Source: Kappaphycus alvarezii (Eukaryota > Rhodophyta > Florideophyceae > Gigartinales > Solieriaceae). From it: 64,000 nucleotides of DNA. The position numbers and the translations under genes were made by a program. Shown piece after piece: positions 20,823 to 31,239 of the stretch (positions are counted from its first letter, which is position 1; every line of letters starts with the position of its first letter). Under the pieces are notes generated by a model. It saw only the letters and a list, made by a program, of their open reading frames with translations. It did not search any database and was not told the origin of the DNA. The stretch spans positions 1-64,000 of the forward strand of contig NADL03000744.1 in NCBI GenBank assembly GCA_002205965.3. The letters run 5' to 3'.

Positions 20823-22245
20823 TCAATGCTCTTGTTGTTCTTGTGGGAGTTCTATCCATTCATCAGGGAGAGTATAGGTTTCACTGTAAGGATATGGTAG
20901 TAGCTCATTTCCAATATGATGAGAGAGTGTGTACCGTGCGATGACTGGCTCATCTCCTTGGTCAAGAGTTTCGTAGATTCGGCGTATGGTTTCATAGTGT
21001 TCTCTAATGAGCTCCTCCCGCTTCACTTCTCCAAACCTTCCAAATGTAAGGTAATAAACGTAGTATGCAAACTTGTCTGGCAACGGGTCCAGAAATGGGT
21101 ATCTGAAGGAGAAAAAAACTCGCAACATAAGGACTGAGTCCTCACGAGTAAGGTGCGCCCCGTGAATGGTCTGGAAGCACATGCAAATACTAATGGCAAA
21201 AAAGGAAATTACTTCTGCTTCTCGAGGGTCCTCTGTCATTTCGCGAAGCCAACGTATAATTGGTAGCCGTCCAATAATTAAGGATGCATAGTTTCCCCCT
21301 GGGAGACTAGGCGGTGTTTGACGCGATCTTCTTGGCGATCTTCCTCGCTGCTCCCGACGCCTTGCCCTCTTCGATGATCCACCCCGATCACTTGATGGTC
21401 CAGCTCGTATCATTATCACGGTCTCGGGAGGATCCTAGTCTTCGGCTGAGGTTGTGTTTCTGAGCACAGCAACGTAAGGTTCCCATAGAGGATACGGGAC
21501 CAGTCGATGTTCCATATCAGGGGCAAGCTGTAACCTCTCAGTCGCACATCTTGGTTGTTCTTAAGAAATACGTAAACCGGACGGATAATGTTCAGATATG
21601 TTTGCGACAAGTCCTCGATAGCTACCATCCCATACCTTCCTATAGAGTAATGATTTATGACTTCCACAAACTCTGGACCTGCTTCCGTGAACCTTCCGTT
21701 TTGGAATGAGAATAGAACTCTGATTAATTGTCGGAAATCTTCTTGAGGTAGCAATGGTCCATTCAACGTACGGAAACATAGACATATATTAATGTAGAAA
21801 TGGATGATTACGTGGAGTTCGTAGTAGTCCCGCGTAATCGAGATGATCCATTCCCAGGCCCTTTTTCCTCCCATAGGAATCATTCTATAGTTAAAGATGA
21901 GTATGCCCCGTGGTTGCGCATAGTCCTGTGTGAGAAGGAATTCTTCAGGCCTCTGATGGTAAGGGACTAGACGACGTGCATGGATGGCCCTCCTTGATCT
22001 CTTCCCTGAGCCTGAACAGAGCTTAAAGTGCGGGTGTCTTTCCTCCCTGACGATGCAAGGGCTCGAGTAGTTTGTTTGGAATGCCGGCCACTTCACAGCC
22101 TGTTGCATTGCTTTTCCGTGTGCTACAAGGACTTTAGAGCCGACTGAAAAGTTTGGACTGGAGGCTCTGCATCCTTTTTTCTTTTCTGTGTTAGCGCGCG
22201 GTGTGATTTCCAGCCGTCGGTGGCCAGTAGTTCGACTTCTCTACT
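20823..22245 (-). pseudogene. A4 integrase tail and duplicated C-terminal domain
   Basis: The integrase tail (SSPCIVREERHPHFKL, HARRLVPYHQRPEEF) and repeat 1 (ICLCFRTLNGPLLPQEDF, RVLFSFQNGRFTEAGPEF) are in one frame at 21416-22108, directly joined with no stop between. A frameshift near 21520 precedes repeat 2 at 20823-21419 (ISICMCFQTIHGAHLTREDS, RVFFSFRYPFLDPLP, LLPYPYSETYTLPDEW). An Arg/Ser-rich linker (SSKRARRREQRGRSPRRS) separates them. A4 therefore supports the extension being part of pol and not a separate env-like gene. Confidence 0.8.
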
Positions 22246-23607
22246 TTATTCATCGATAATATTTGTTTCCATGTCTCTCTGTAACATTCTAGGAGCCCTT
22301 CCGTACATTAGCTCGAACGGTGACCGTCCACTTCTTCCTCTTCTTCGATGATAGCCGTATAACACTTTTGGTAAGGCATCTTCCCACTGTATTTCATTCT
22401 CCGACATAGTTTTCGATATTGCTCGTTTGATAGTTCCAACCATCCTCTCCGCTTTCCCGTTTGACATAGGAGCGTATGCGAGACCTGTCCTTAGCTGAAT
22501 ACCTTTTTCTTCCAAGAAACGAAGCAGTGAAGCTGCAGTGAAACAAAGGGCGTTATCCGAGATGATCCTCTTTGGAAGACCAAATGGTTCAATTATTTCT
22601 TTTTCGATGAATCTCAGGACCACTTCAGCATTGGCCTCTTCAACTGCAATTTCTATTGGCCATCCAGTAAGATGTTCCACCCCTATAAGGAGATATTTGT
22701 TTCCGGAAGAGGTTTCCTTGAATGGGCCGGCAAAGTCAATTGAGAATGTTTCAAAAAGACCTGAAACTGGAAAGCTTAAAGTTGTCTTATACTTTCGTAT
22801 CGGAGTGAATTTTTGACAGTTGTCGCAGCTTTTCACGAAATTATAGACGTTCTTATGGATACTGGGCCACCAGAATCTCTCCGTAATGAACTTTTTGGTT
22901 GTTTCGAGATCCCAATGCCCTAACTCATCATGAAAAGTCCTCAAGATCTTCATCCTTTCTTTCATACGGGCCACTAATCGAGGACCGGCTTTTTTGTGTC
23001 GGAAGAGTTTCCCATTCCACAATGTAAAAGCCTTTTGGTTCCTGCGTACCCAATTTCTGTGTTCCAGATCAACTTTTCTCATTTCTAGTCCATCAAGGAA
23101 TTTAATTAGTGCGTGAATATTAGCTTCGTACTCGTTATTGTTCGGCACTTGCACCTCGGCAACTCCCACGATACCCTCGGAAGCCTTTTCACTTGGACTC
23201 ATTGGATCAGTCAAGCGGGATAGGTAATCGGCAGGCTGATTATTGCGTCCGGGCCTATACACAATTTCAAACCGATATTCTGCGAAAATGTCGAGCCATC
23301 GGGCCAAACGGTGATGTACATCTTTCTTTTGGAATGCTGTCTTAAGTGCCTGGTGATCAGTTATCAAGACAAATTTCTCGAGTGATAAAAGGTACACGCG
23401 AAACTTTTTCAGTGCGAAGACAACAGCGAGCGCTTCTTTTTCGCAGACTGAGTATCTCCTTTCCGCATCATTCATAGTGCGACTTGCGAATTGAACCGGG
23501 TGTAGTCTTCCGTTTTCATCTTTTTGGGATAAAACGGCACCCAAAGACCGTTCTGATGCATCTGTCTCCACAACAAATGGCCTCTTGAAATCTGGATACA
23601 TTAGCAC
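22246..23607 (-). CDS. A4 RNase H and integrase, open over 453 residues
   Basis: One open frame holds RNase H (VVETDASERSLGAVLSQ, ITDHQALKTAFQKKD), the HHCC finger (ELGHWDLETTKKF, SCDNCQKFTPIRKY) and the complete DDE core (SIDFAGPF, IISDNALCFTA, SNGKAERMVGTIK). All catalytic residues are visible. It ends in RDMETNIIDE, where a one-base change introduces a stop before the C-terminal tail. Neighbouring pol parts are in other frames, so the whole polyprotein is broken. Confidence 0.88.
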   Translation of the reverse strand: MLMYPDFKRPFVVETDASERSLGAVLSQKDENGRLHPVQFASRTMNDAERRYSVCEKEALAVVFALKKFRVYLLSLEKFVLITDHQALKTAFQKKDVHHRLARWLDIFAEYRFEIVYRPGRNNQPADYLSRLTDPMSPSEKASEGIVGVAEVQVPNNNEYEANIHALIKFLDGLEMRKVDLEHRNWVRRNQKAFTLWNGKLFRHKKAGPRLVARMKERMKILRTFHDELGHWDLETTKKFITERFWWPSIHKNVYNFVKSCDNCQKFTPIRKYKTTLSFPVSGLFETFSIDFAGPFKETSSGNKYLLIGVEHLTGWPIEIAVEEANAEVVLRFIEKEIIEPFGLPKRIISDNALCFTAASLLRFLEEKGIQLRTGLAYAPMSNGKAERMVGTIKRAISKTMSENEIQWEDALPKVLYGYHRRRGRSGRSPFELMYGRAPRMLQRDMETNIIDE

Positions 23608-24740
23608 TGGGGGACATATAGCTTATCTTTAAGCTCCTCAAATGCAGTTTGCATTTCCTTGTTCCAGTAAAATTTTCCGTTCTTTGTAGTGCTGGAATGT
23701 AACGGTGCTGCAGTCTTGGCGAAATCTTTCATAAATATTCTGTAATATGAGGCCAGTCCTAAGAAGCTTCGAACCTCCGTTTTTGAGGCGGGCCTTGGTG
23801 CCAACTTGATTTTTTTCGTTTTCTCTGGGTCCACCCTAATTACCTCTTGATCGACGATATGGCCGAGTAATTGGATAGAAGTTTTCGCGAAGAAGCATTT
23901 GCTCAACTTAATTTTCAGGCTGTATGCGGATATCCTCTCCACTACTGTCTTGACATGCGATATATGCTGATCCAATGTTTTTGAGAATATTACCACATCA
24001 TCGATATAAACTCTTGTAAATGGAAGTCCTTTCAAAACCTCGTTCATCATTCTTTGGAATGTAGCTGGGGAATTCATGAGACCAAAAGGCATCACTTCGA
24101 ACCTGAATGTACCAGCTTTGCTGGTAAAAGTTGTTATTTCCTTACATTTTCATCCAATGGAATCTGCCAATAACCAGTGTAAAGATCAATTGAGGTGAAG
24201 TATCTCCCGTTCTTCAAGTCTTCGAGGATTTCCTCCATTTTGGAATCGGAAATCGATCGGGTATCATTCTCTGGTTCAGCTGTCGGTAATCGACGCAAAA
24301 CCCAAGGTTTCCATCCTTTTTTGGTGCTACCACAACTGTAAATGACCATGGGGACGAAACTGGCGAATAGTATCATTTTTCAGCATACTTGTATTATTCT
24401 CTGAGATAAATTGGTCATATTTTGGCGGTTGACGTCTAGGCCTGTGGTAAATTGGTTGAGTATCGGTAAGTTCAAATGAGTGAGTGACCGGTACGCTTGC
24501 TTGTCTTAGATCGGAAGCGCTCCATGCAATTACTTCGGAAGATGTTAAAATGTCGGATATTTTCATTGAGGCGGGGGCTGGAAGGTGCTGTAACTTTTCT
24601 TCAATTTCTGCCACTTGGCGCTGGTCTTCTTCTCGAGCGCCTCCCTCCAAATTTTGAAGGACCTCTTCCGGCGTGCTCACACCCTCAGATATGGAATTCG
24701 ATATATTCTTGTTTTCCTTGCAATTGTAATCTTCTTTCAT
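23601..24740 (-). pseudogene. A4 RT, frameshifted
   Basis: Three frames carry the linker (SISEGVSTPEEVLQNLEGG), the RT entry (FELTDTQPIYHRPRRQPPKY), fingers/palm (FTSIDLYTGYWQIPLDE) and the catalytic segment (FTRVYIDDVVIFSKTLDQH). The FCVDYRQ block near 24290 is damaged, with CVDY lost in a reading-frame change. The connection motif RSFLGLASYYRIFMKD is intact. Confidence 0.86.
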
Positions 24741-24848
24741 GCTCCGAATCCAGTCCTTTGATTCGATATTATCGCAAAAGAAACAAATTCAGGTGTCAAA
24801 CCTACCCTAGAATTCCAGTCTTCATCTGTTTCAAACCCAGAATCATAA

Positions 24849-25820
24849 TCATCCCATGCCATGTTCATTATCCCCGAGCGTACCCTTTTTCACTTCCGAA
24901 AGTGTTAGTTGGTTCGGAATCTTCGCTGTCATAGCTAGAAGTGAAATTTCACTGTCAGTTTCTCTTAAATCTTCCGGATGTGTGCTTTTGTCGAAATCCA
25001 GGGCCATCTTCACGTTTCTGCCGTCAACATTAACTGAAACGATTTGGTTGCCCAAATCAATGCAGGCCCCTAGTCTTTCCATGGTAGGGCAGCCAATGAT
25101 TGCATCGAAAGGGAGATCTGGCATGACAAGAAAGTCTACATCAACTTTAGAGTCCCCAAAGAACACGGAAACCTTGTCAACAGTGGCCATGCATTTTGAG
25201 ACGGTTCCATCCGCCACAGTTATTCTTTGAGTAGTTGGAATGATTTCAAGACCTAAATCTGTCACCAAAGTTTCTGAAATAAGGTTTGGAACAGCGCCCG
25301 AATCGAAAAGAGCTTGAGTTTTCATTCCTAATACTTTGACTGGTACCAGCTTAAGACGTCTTGGTGCTGTCGAAGCCGATTGAAGAAACAGTTTCTTACC
25401 CTTAGCGGACTTATTGGACCTGATAATTTTCTTGAGTTCTTTTCTGGCATCCTCTGCGTCGCCCCTCAAAAGTTGATCAAACGTTATTCCAGTTGGGGCC
25501 GATGCAAGCTCAGCTACCAGATTGTACTTCTTCACATATTCTAGTACGTCCTTCGAAATACTCTTAAATTTCCTACTCTTTTTCGTCTTCTTGGCCGAAG
25601 TGTTTCCCATTCCTGGAACAACTTGATCAGTCCTCTTGGTTCGAGGAGGTACAGGTGCTGGGATATGCTCCAGCCTTCCATAATCTAGCCTAGGTTTTTT
25701 CGATAAAATGTTCCCTTCCCCATCCCTTTTTGTCACATTAACTTGACTGATTTCTTCAGCGATGGATACATTACCGGCATCCGTCAACCTTTGATCCTTA
25801 CTGTTTTGTAAGATTTTCAT
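24849..25820 (-). CDS. A4 Gag C-terminal linker and aspartic protease
   Basis: An open frame of 323 residues with a basic linker (KPRLDYGRLEHIPAPVPPRT, GNTSAKKTKKSRKFK), a helical segment, and a retropepsin-like domain: ALFDSGAVPNLISETLVT (DSGA active site), GTVSKCMATVDKVSVFFGDS and VMPDLPFDAIIGCPTMERLG (the ILG/IIG loop). Here the linker and protease are in one frame, whereas A1 and A3 have a break at GNTSAKK. Confidence 0.85.
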   Translation of the reverse strand: MKILQNSKDQRLTDAGNVSIAEEISQVNVTKRDGEGNILSKKPRLDYGRLEHIPAPVPPRTKRTDQVVPGMGNTSAKKTKKSRKFKSISKDVLEYVKKYNLVAELASAPTGITFDQLLRGDAEDARKELKKIIRSNKSAKGKKLFLQSASTAPRRLKLVPVKVLGMKTQALFDSGAVPNLISETLVTDLGLEIIPTTQRITVADGTVSKCMATVDKVSVFFGDSKVDVDFLVMPDLPFDAIIGCPTMERLGACIDLGNQIVSVNVDGRNVKMALDFDKSTHPEDLRETDSEISLLAMTAKIPNQLTLSEVKKGTLGDNEHGMG

Positions 25821-26741
25821 CTCTGGCCATGACTCACTCCTCGCATCCGATAAATTTGCTCTTCTGTTGTCTTTAGACCAGCAGTTACTTTCATGATGCC
25901 CGTAACGTCCGCACTTTCCACAACAAGTGTTTCTGTGTGGATTATCAGGACACCTATTTGCAAAGTGTCCAGGCTTGTGACAGTAAGAGCAGACTTCTGC
26001 GGCCTTAGGGCCCCAGACTGGTTCTTCTTAATGGTAAGAGTAAGGCTTTCCAACTGCGAGGTTATCATGTCAAGTCGATTATCGAATCGGGTTTCCAACC
26101 TTTCTTCCAAGTTTTTGACATCGCTCCTGACTGATTCCAATGCTGCTGCGCTAGTAGCTGGCCTTTGATAATTCTTTTCATAATGTACGATCGGCATAGA
26201 TGTGCGGGTTTCCCTCGGTACCTCACTCAGTGACTGAAACGTCTCCGAATTTTTGACAAATTCTACTATGGTACCCTTCAGTTCATCAAAAGTGTGAGGG
26301 CCCTTGATGAGGAGGAAATCAGAGAGCCGCTTATCCCCATAGCCGCCTTACGCAGCATTCCGTACTTGGCTTGGGCGTTGAACCCGGCCTTTTCATAGAG
26401 ATCACACAAGTATACCAATGAGCTTAATAAATCGTCGAAGTTGAGCCGGGCCTCTATGGCGGTACGAATCATCTCATCTGGTTCCACCTCCTTTGCATAT
26501 TCTCTCACAAGCCACTCACATACCTCACGAAGTTGCGCCCATTCCCGTTAAGAGACCACCCGTCAATAAACTCAGCTTTGTATGTGCCTTTTGCGTCACC
26601 AGAAAGATAGGCGAGGATACTTGCGGCCTTCTCTTCATCGCTCTTTTCTCGCATTAAAACATTAACATATGTGTAAAGAAACTCTTCAACATCTTCATTC
26701 TTGCTCCCTGTGAACGATATACGAGCAGCATTAAGATCCAT
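25817..26741 (-). pseudogene. A4 Gag
   Basis: The ATG at 26741 gives MDLNAARISFTGSKNEDVEE. Frames break near 26528 and 26334. The coiled coil (SDVKNLEERLETRFDNRLDM) is in the third segment, and the frame is one base out before the CCHC knuckles, at the same place as in A1 and A3 (GGGGCCC then TAAGG). The N-terminus differs from the other copies by several substitutions (LSGDAKGTYKAEFIDG against LHGDAKHKYKAKFING). Confidence 0.82.
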
Positions 26742-26841
26742 TGCTGCAAAAAATTTTTTAAAAAAAAATCAAACTGCAAGTGGACCTAATACTTCACAAC
26801 TCGATTACCTCGTGTGCAACACCCTCCACAAGAGTACCAAA

Positions 26842-28583
26842 TGTTAGGGATAAATCAGCAGGGAAGAGATCCTCAGAACCAATTTCCCCAAGAAGGAGGT
26901 GTTGCAAGCGACAGAAGTGCTACCGTGGTATAGTTGAACGAACGAAAAGGAGTGGATAGGGAAGACAGTTGAATGGGCTAAAAGCAAGTATGGAAGGGGT
27001 AGGGTCTACCACCTATGCTTAGTGACAAGGGTAAAATAAATGCTTCTTGGGTCTGAAGTTTACTCTCAACTTCCTAACTATTTGGGACTGGGCTTGAAGT
27101 TGTCGGCCAACTTGCTTGACCTCTCCATGAGAAGGCAGTTTGCTCAGCTTATATAGACTTTTGGCTACCCCTAAAGTCCGAACAAAACTACAGAAGGTAC
27201 CAGGAAATGCACAGAAACAATTTGTGTGGATGACATACTCTAAACAGAAGATACTTAAGAAACTAACAATCAATGAGGTCCTCTTATTTCCCATTCTCTA
27301 AATCAGATCCAAACAACTCCTCTAAAATATCCATGCTGTCCAAGCAGTCCCCACAAATATCTGCGAATGGCTCACAGCTCTCTATTCCCTCCTGGGAGAT
27401 ATCTAAACTACTAAAGATATCTCCATCCGGTTCCAGCGTCGGCACCGCTTGATCCATATTCTCCAGTCCAGGCCCCACCAGTACAACACTTTCCATGCCC
27501 CCATTTCCCTCATCCAACTCGACCTCGTCCTCGTCATCCTCCTCTTCATCCTCCTCTTCCTCGTCATCCTCCTCTTCATCCTCCTCTTCCTCGTCATCCT
27601 CCTCTTCATCCTCCTCTTCCTCGTCATCCTCCTCTTCATCCTCCTCTTCCTCGTCATCCTCCTCTTCATCCTCCTCTTCCTCGTCATCCTCCTCTTCATC
27701 CTCCTCTTCCTCGTCATCCTCCTCTTCATCCTCCTCTTCCTCGTCATCCTTCTCTTCATCCTCCTCTTCCTCGTCATCCTCCTCTTCATCTTCCTCTTCC
27801 TCCTCATCCTCCTCTGCATCTTCCTCTTCCTCCTCATCCTCCCTGTTTTCCTCGTTATTAACCTCATAGACCAATCCAGGGGCTACCCACTCCTCAAAGG
27901 TCTCCCCAGCTCCCTCCTCGATGTCCCAGTCCCGCCCTTACCTACCTCCTCCGCCTCATCCTCGATAAAGAGGCGAAGCACGAACTCGATGACCTTTTTC
28001 TTGGTTTGCCAGCGCAGGTAGTCCTCGCGGTCAGTAGGTCCGAAAGGGAGTATGGGAATAGAGTTTAGGGGGCGGGGATGGCGATTTTTGGAAATGATTT
28101 TCGAGGGGCGTAGATTGGTCATTTTGGTAGGTTTGGGGAATGGGAGGTAATGGAGGGTGTTTCGGGTGTGTGGGGCAGAGAGGTGTGATGAGCAAAATGA
28201 TCGGGACGTCTAAAACTTGGAATAAAGGGGTTTAAATAGGCTCGCGGGGCAGGTTCTATAGATTAGAAATAGGTAAAATAAATCTGCAAGGGATTTTTGT
28301 AGTAGTGCATTTGCGCCCTTTTTCTCAAAAAAAGTGAATTTGGAGGAGATGGTAAGCAAAAAGGGAAAAAGAACTTGATTCGGGATCGATTCAGGGGGGT
28401 TGATACAGTATAAAAATATCTAGATAAAACGGAACTAAATTTGGAGAGGACCGCGGTAATGATAAGCGAGGTTCAGGGAGCACGAGGAAGGACCAGAACT
28501 ACAAGCAAATTTGGACAAGGATAGGTACTACAGTAAACTATAGGCCTGTAGATGACAGCGACAAAAAAAATCTGCGCCTAACA
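26842..28583 (-). repeat. 5' LTR of A4 (long type)
   Basis: 1742 bp with perfect ends TGTTAGG...CCTAACA. It has nine CTCGTCATCC minisatellite units. In sense it carries the same TATTTAAA, ORF, TATATAAG and hairpin order as the other LTR. The target duplication GTAGC follows at 28584-28588. Confidence 0.94.
27284..28122 (-). pseudogene. U3-encoded acidic protein, 5' LTR copy with one frameshift
   Basis: This is the same protein as at 19515-20324, but one C is missing at about 27936 (CCCGCCCTTA against CCCGCCCCTTA). That splits it into an N-terminal frame (27883-28122) and the acidic plus C-terminal frame (27284-27874). It has one extra 30-bp repeat unit, and one EED unit is changed to EKD. 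Confidence 0.8.
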
Positions 28584-28588
28584 GTAGC

Positions 28589-29544
28589 ATTAGTCGGCCG
28601 ATCCCTCTGACCGCGCACCTTATCGCGCCCCACTGCCACCTTGTGATCCACTCGCTTCCGCTTCGCGCCGCGCCTCTCACGGCTCCGGCCTCCCGTTCTG
28701 CTGCGCCCCGGACCGCTGCGCACCCTCCTGTCCGTTCAATCGCTCCCCTATTCTGCGCTGCACCACTACAGCTCTTGCACCACCCTACGCTTCGCACCAC
28801 GCCGGGCCTTATGACGCCCCACCACTCGCGCGACTTCACGCATCGTGTCACCTTCCCTCTCTGCTATCTTCCTCTGCTATCCTGTGTGTGTCTGCTATCG
28901 TTGCGCAATTGCGAAACTCTGTCGGAGTCGTGTCTAGTTCAGGTATCCTACTGCTCCTAAGGGGGTTTACCACTCACTATACAGGTGGGCTTCGCCGCGG
29001 ATACCAGGAAGGAGCGCTCTGGACTATTGCTACGTACGGCAACTATCAAAGTAACCTCTAATGCCGCTTGTTTGCTGGCTGGCCTCCCTTCCACCTTCTG
29101 GTAGATTGGAGTGCCATCTACAGTTTTCGATGCATTGTACGGTTTCATAATTGGCTTGGCCAATATACGGTACCTACGCTCCGGTACAAATTTACTGGGT
29201 ACGAACCCACGTATCTACCACAGTAAATTAACCCCCCATATCAAAACTATCAAATACTTGGACACTACCCTTGCACCTTCTCTTCTCCTGCAAACGAGTG
29301 CCCCTAAACCACAGGCGAATTATGCATTCCCGCCGGAGTTGCAAAGTGAGCACTTAGTTTTCCCTCACTGCAATTGTGATCACAGCTCAAGACAAAAGTC
29401 CCGCTACATCTATTGGAAGTTTGTGTTGTGTGTTGTGGAATCTGTTGAAGAAGGTATAGAAGAAGGACCCCTCGACCAGGATGGGACTGGCAAAGTAGAC
29501 CAACTTCCCCAGGCGTTCCTCATCCGTGTTGAGACAACCCCGCG
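28589..29544 (+). other. Leader/LTR-like region of copia D1, no gene recognised
   Basis: No convincing coding sequence. The first 350 bases are C-rich, with repeats of CGC/CACC. Pyrimidine-rich CTCTGCTATC repeats lie near 28855-28900. This could be the rest of the D1 5' LTR (if A4 split it) plus an untranslated leader. Small ORFs here (28643-28960, 29111-29590) show no known motif. Confidence 0.4.
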
Positions 29545-30478
29545 ATGGACGTCGACAAAGAGAACGAAAGCAAGCGCATCCCGCGTCTGAAAGGGAGCAC
29601 CTATTTCTATACTTGGATGATTTACGTAAGGGACCTCATGCACTCCCAACAATCCTTATTCGTCCTTTCGGAATCTCGACCCACCGAAGGCTCCGCCCAA
29701 CCCCGCCGACGTTGGGATGACGCCGATCGAAAAGCTTGATCTCATCGTGCAGAGCTTGGGAACTCAACCCATCGTCGCTGTCTTCGAACTCTTGAAACGC
29801 GATGCCTGCTCCGCATTTGAGGTATGGAAAAAGCTGGAGACCACTTAATAGAAAGACAATGTTCAATCGAAAATGAACTTAAGACAAAAGTTAACCTCTT
29901 GACATTCAAAGATAGTAACGATATTCAAAAGCATCTCATCGACAAGGAAACAAACTTGCTTGAACTCGCCAGACTTGGGAACCTAATGACCGACAGAGAA
30001 CGAACAGCTACTCTCTTACGAACATTACCAAACTCACTAGTAGCCATTACGCTACTCGTAGATCTGAACAATATGGATTACGACCAAGTGGTTTCCCTCA
30101 TTTGTTCGGAGATGGATCGCGGGAAACATCGCGTATCCGCGACAACTTTACCCGTTGCAGCGAACAATGGCCAAAAGGACAGCCCAAATCCATAAACAGC
30201 TGCAAAGAAGTCAACGTCTAAGTTCCAGGGTCCCCGTAAGAAAGGCAAGAAGAAAGGCGTCCAATGTTGGAACTGTGGCAAGATAGGTCACATACGAGCA
30301 GTCTGTTGGCACAAAAAAAATCACAACCAGAATCGTTCCACGTCAAACGGCTGTAAGAAAGGCGATCATAACTACCACAAAACTGGATGGCACTCCAAGC
30401 AAGATTCTTACAAGAAGGTTGAGGATGGCCCCAGACCTCGTGGGTGTTGCCATTATCCCATAAATCACCAAATACCCT
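29545..30478 (+). pseudogene. Copia D1 Gag with zinc knuckle
   Basis: The start MDVDKENESKRIPRLKGSTY leads into the copia Gag pattern (YFYTWMIYVRDLMHSQQSLF), then in other frames LDLIVQSLGTQPIVAVFELL and LKTKVNLLTFKDSNDIQKHL (the UBN2-type fold), LLRTLPNSLVAITLL, and a knuckle CWNCGKIGHIRAVC near 30266. A Lys-rich basic tail follows. At least three frame breaks are present. It would form the particle and bind RNA. Confidence 0.75.
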
Positions 30479-30957
30479 GACAGTATCCCTCCGGTAACCT
30501 GTACCAAGGGTTTACACTGTAAGAAGACATCAGTGCAACTTGTGCACTGTACCCGCGCACCAGTGTAAAATATAATATCATACCTCTTTGTAACCAGCCA
30601 ATGACATGGATCCATCGTGGCTATCTCGCGCGGTTCTCGAAACATTTCGCAACCACCAATAAGCAACCACTTTATGCCTCCTTGCCAATTGGACCAATGG
30701 GACTTTGCCATGGTGTTTGTTGCTGTCGGTTATACTGATGGATGCTACATGAGCCCTCAGAACCTTGTAGTTTGATACCTCTGGGGTCGCTTTTTCTAGA
30801 ATACCTTTGAATTCAGTACCGTTTGGTTACAATGTATCTCTGCTGGTGTTGAGTACTTTTTCTATATAAACCCTGGTCTGATGTTCCGGCCTGTTTACTG
30901 GAAGCATCAACCAACAGTTCAACCATCAATTACCTTTTGTGCGCTCAACACCCCACA
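30479..30957 (+). repeat. LTR-like insertion E1 inside copia D1
   Basis: This non-coding stretch separates the D1 knuckle from its protease. It contains CTATATAAACCCTGGTCTGA (30864-30883), AACAGTTCAACCA and the end GCGCTCAACACCCCACA at 30957. The same promoter/tail pattern appears at 39305-39750 (minus) and 62700-62802 (plus), so I read it as an LTR of another family. The left end and target duplication are uncertain. Confidence 0.5.
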
Positions 30958-31138
30958 ATGGGTTTGGTGCAAGAGCACATATCAGTTTGATGAACTGTTC
31001 AACGCAAAAACATGTTTGGATTCTGGAGCTACGCACTTTTTTGTGAATGAAAACTCCGTATTCCACAAATTCCATCCGACAAGGAATGAAACGGTACAAA
31101 CTTGCGACCAACAAACGGAAATCGTAGGGTATGGCTAA
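30958..31138 (+). pseudogene. Copia D1 protease fragment
   Basis: The translation has TCLDSGATHFFVNENSVFHK, the retropepsin active-site DSGAT of copia polyproteins, then TVQTCDQQTEIVGYG before a stop at 31138. The protease is roughly 60 residues here, shorter than a full domain. Confidence 0.7.
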
Positions 31139-31239
31139 ATACGCCTACAATTAATAAATTGGGTTGTTCTTACAGCGAAGTACACACCATCGTTTGACTC
31201 CAACCTCGTTTCACTCCAAGTACTTTTCAGGTACACTGA

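Larger units (their letters stand above)
19072..28583 (-). mobile_element. Ty3/gypsy element A4, full length with long ORF-bearing LTRs
   Basis: A 9.5-kb minus-strand element with the target duplication GTAGC on both sides. Its gag-pol is close to A1-A3, but its LTRs are about 1.7 kb with an unrelated U3 that encodes an acidic protein. The LTRs are nearly identical to each other, which suggests a fairly recent insertion. Coding regions carry several one-base frameshifts. The outer end of the left LTR reads TACCAGGG where TGTTAGGG is expected. Confidence 0.95.

Noticed and set aside
27449..28021. The same hydrophobic and poly-Ser ORFs in the other A4 LTR
   Set aside because: Shadow frames of the same minisatellite.
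28643..28960. 105-residue plus-strand ORF
   Set aside because: Low-complexity C-rich sequence with no motif, placed where a copia LTR or leader is expected.
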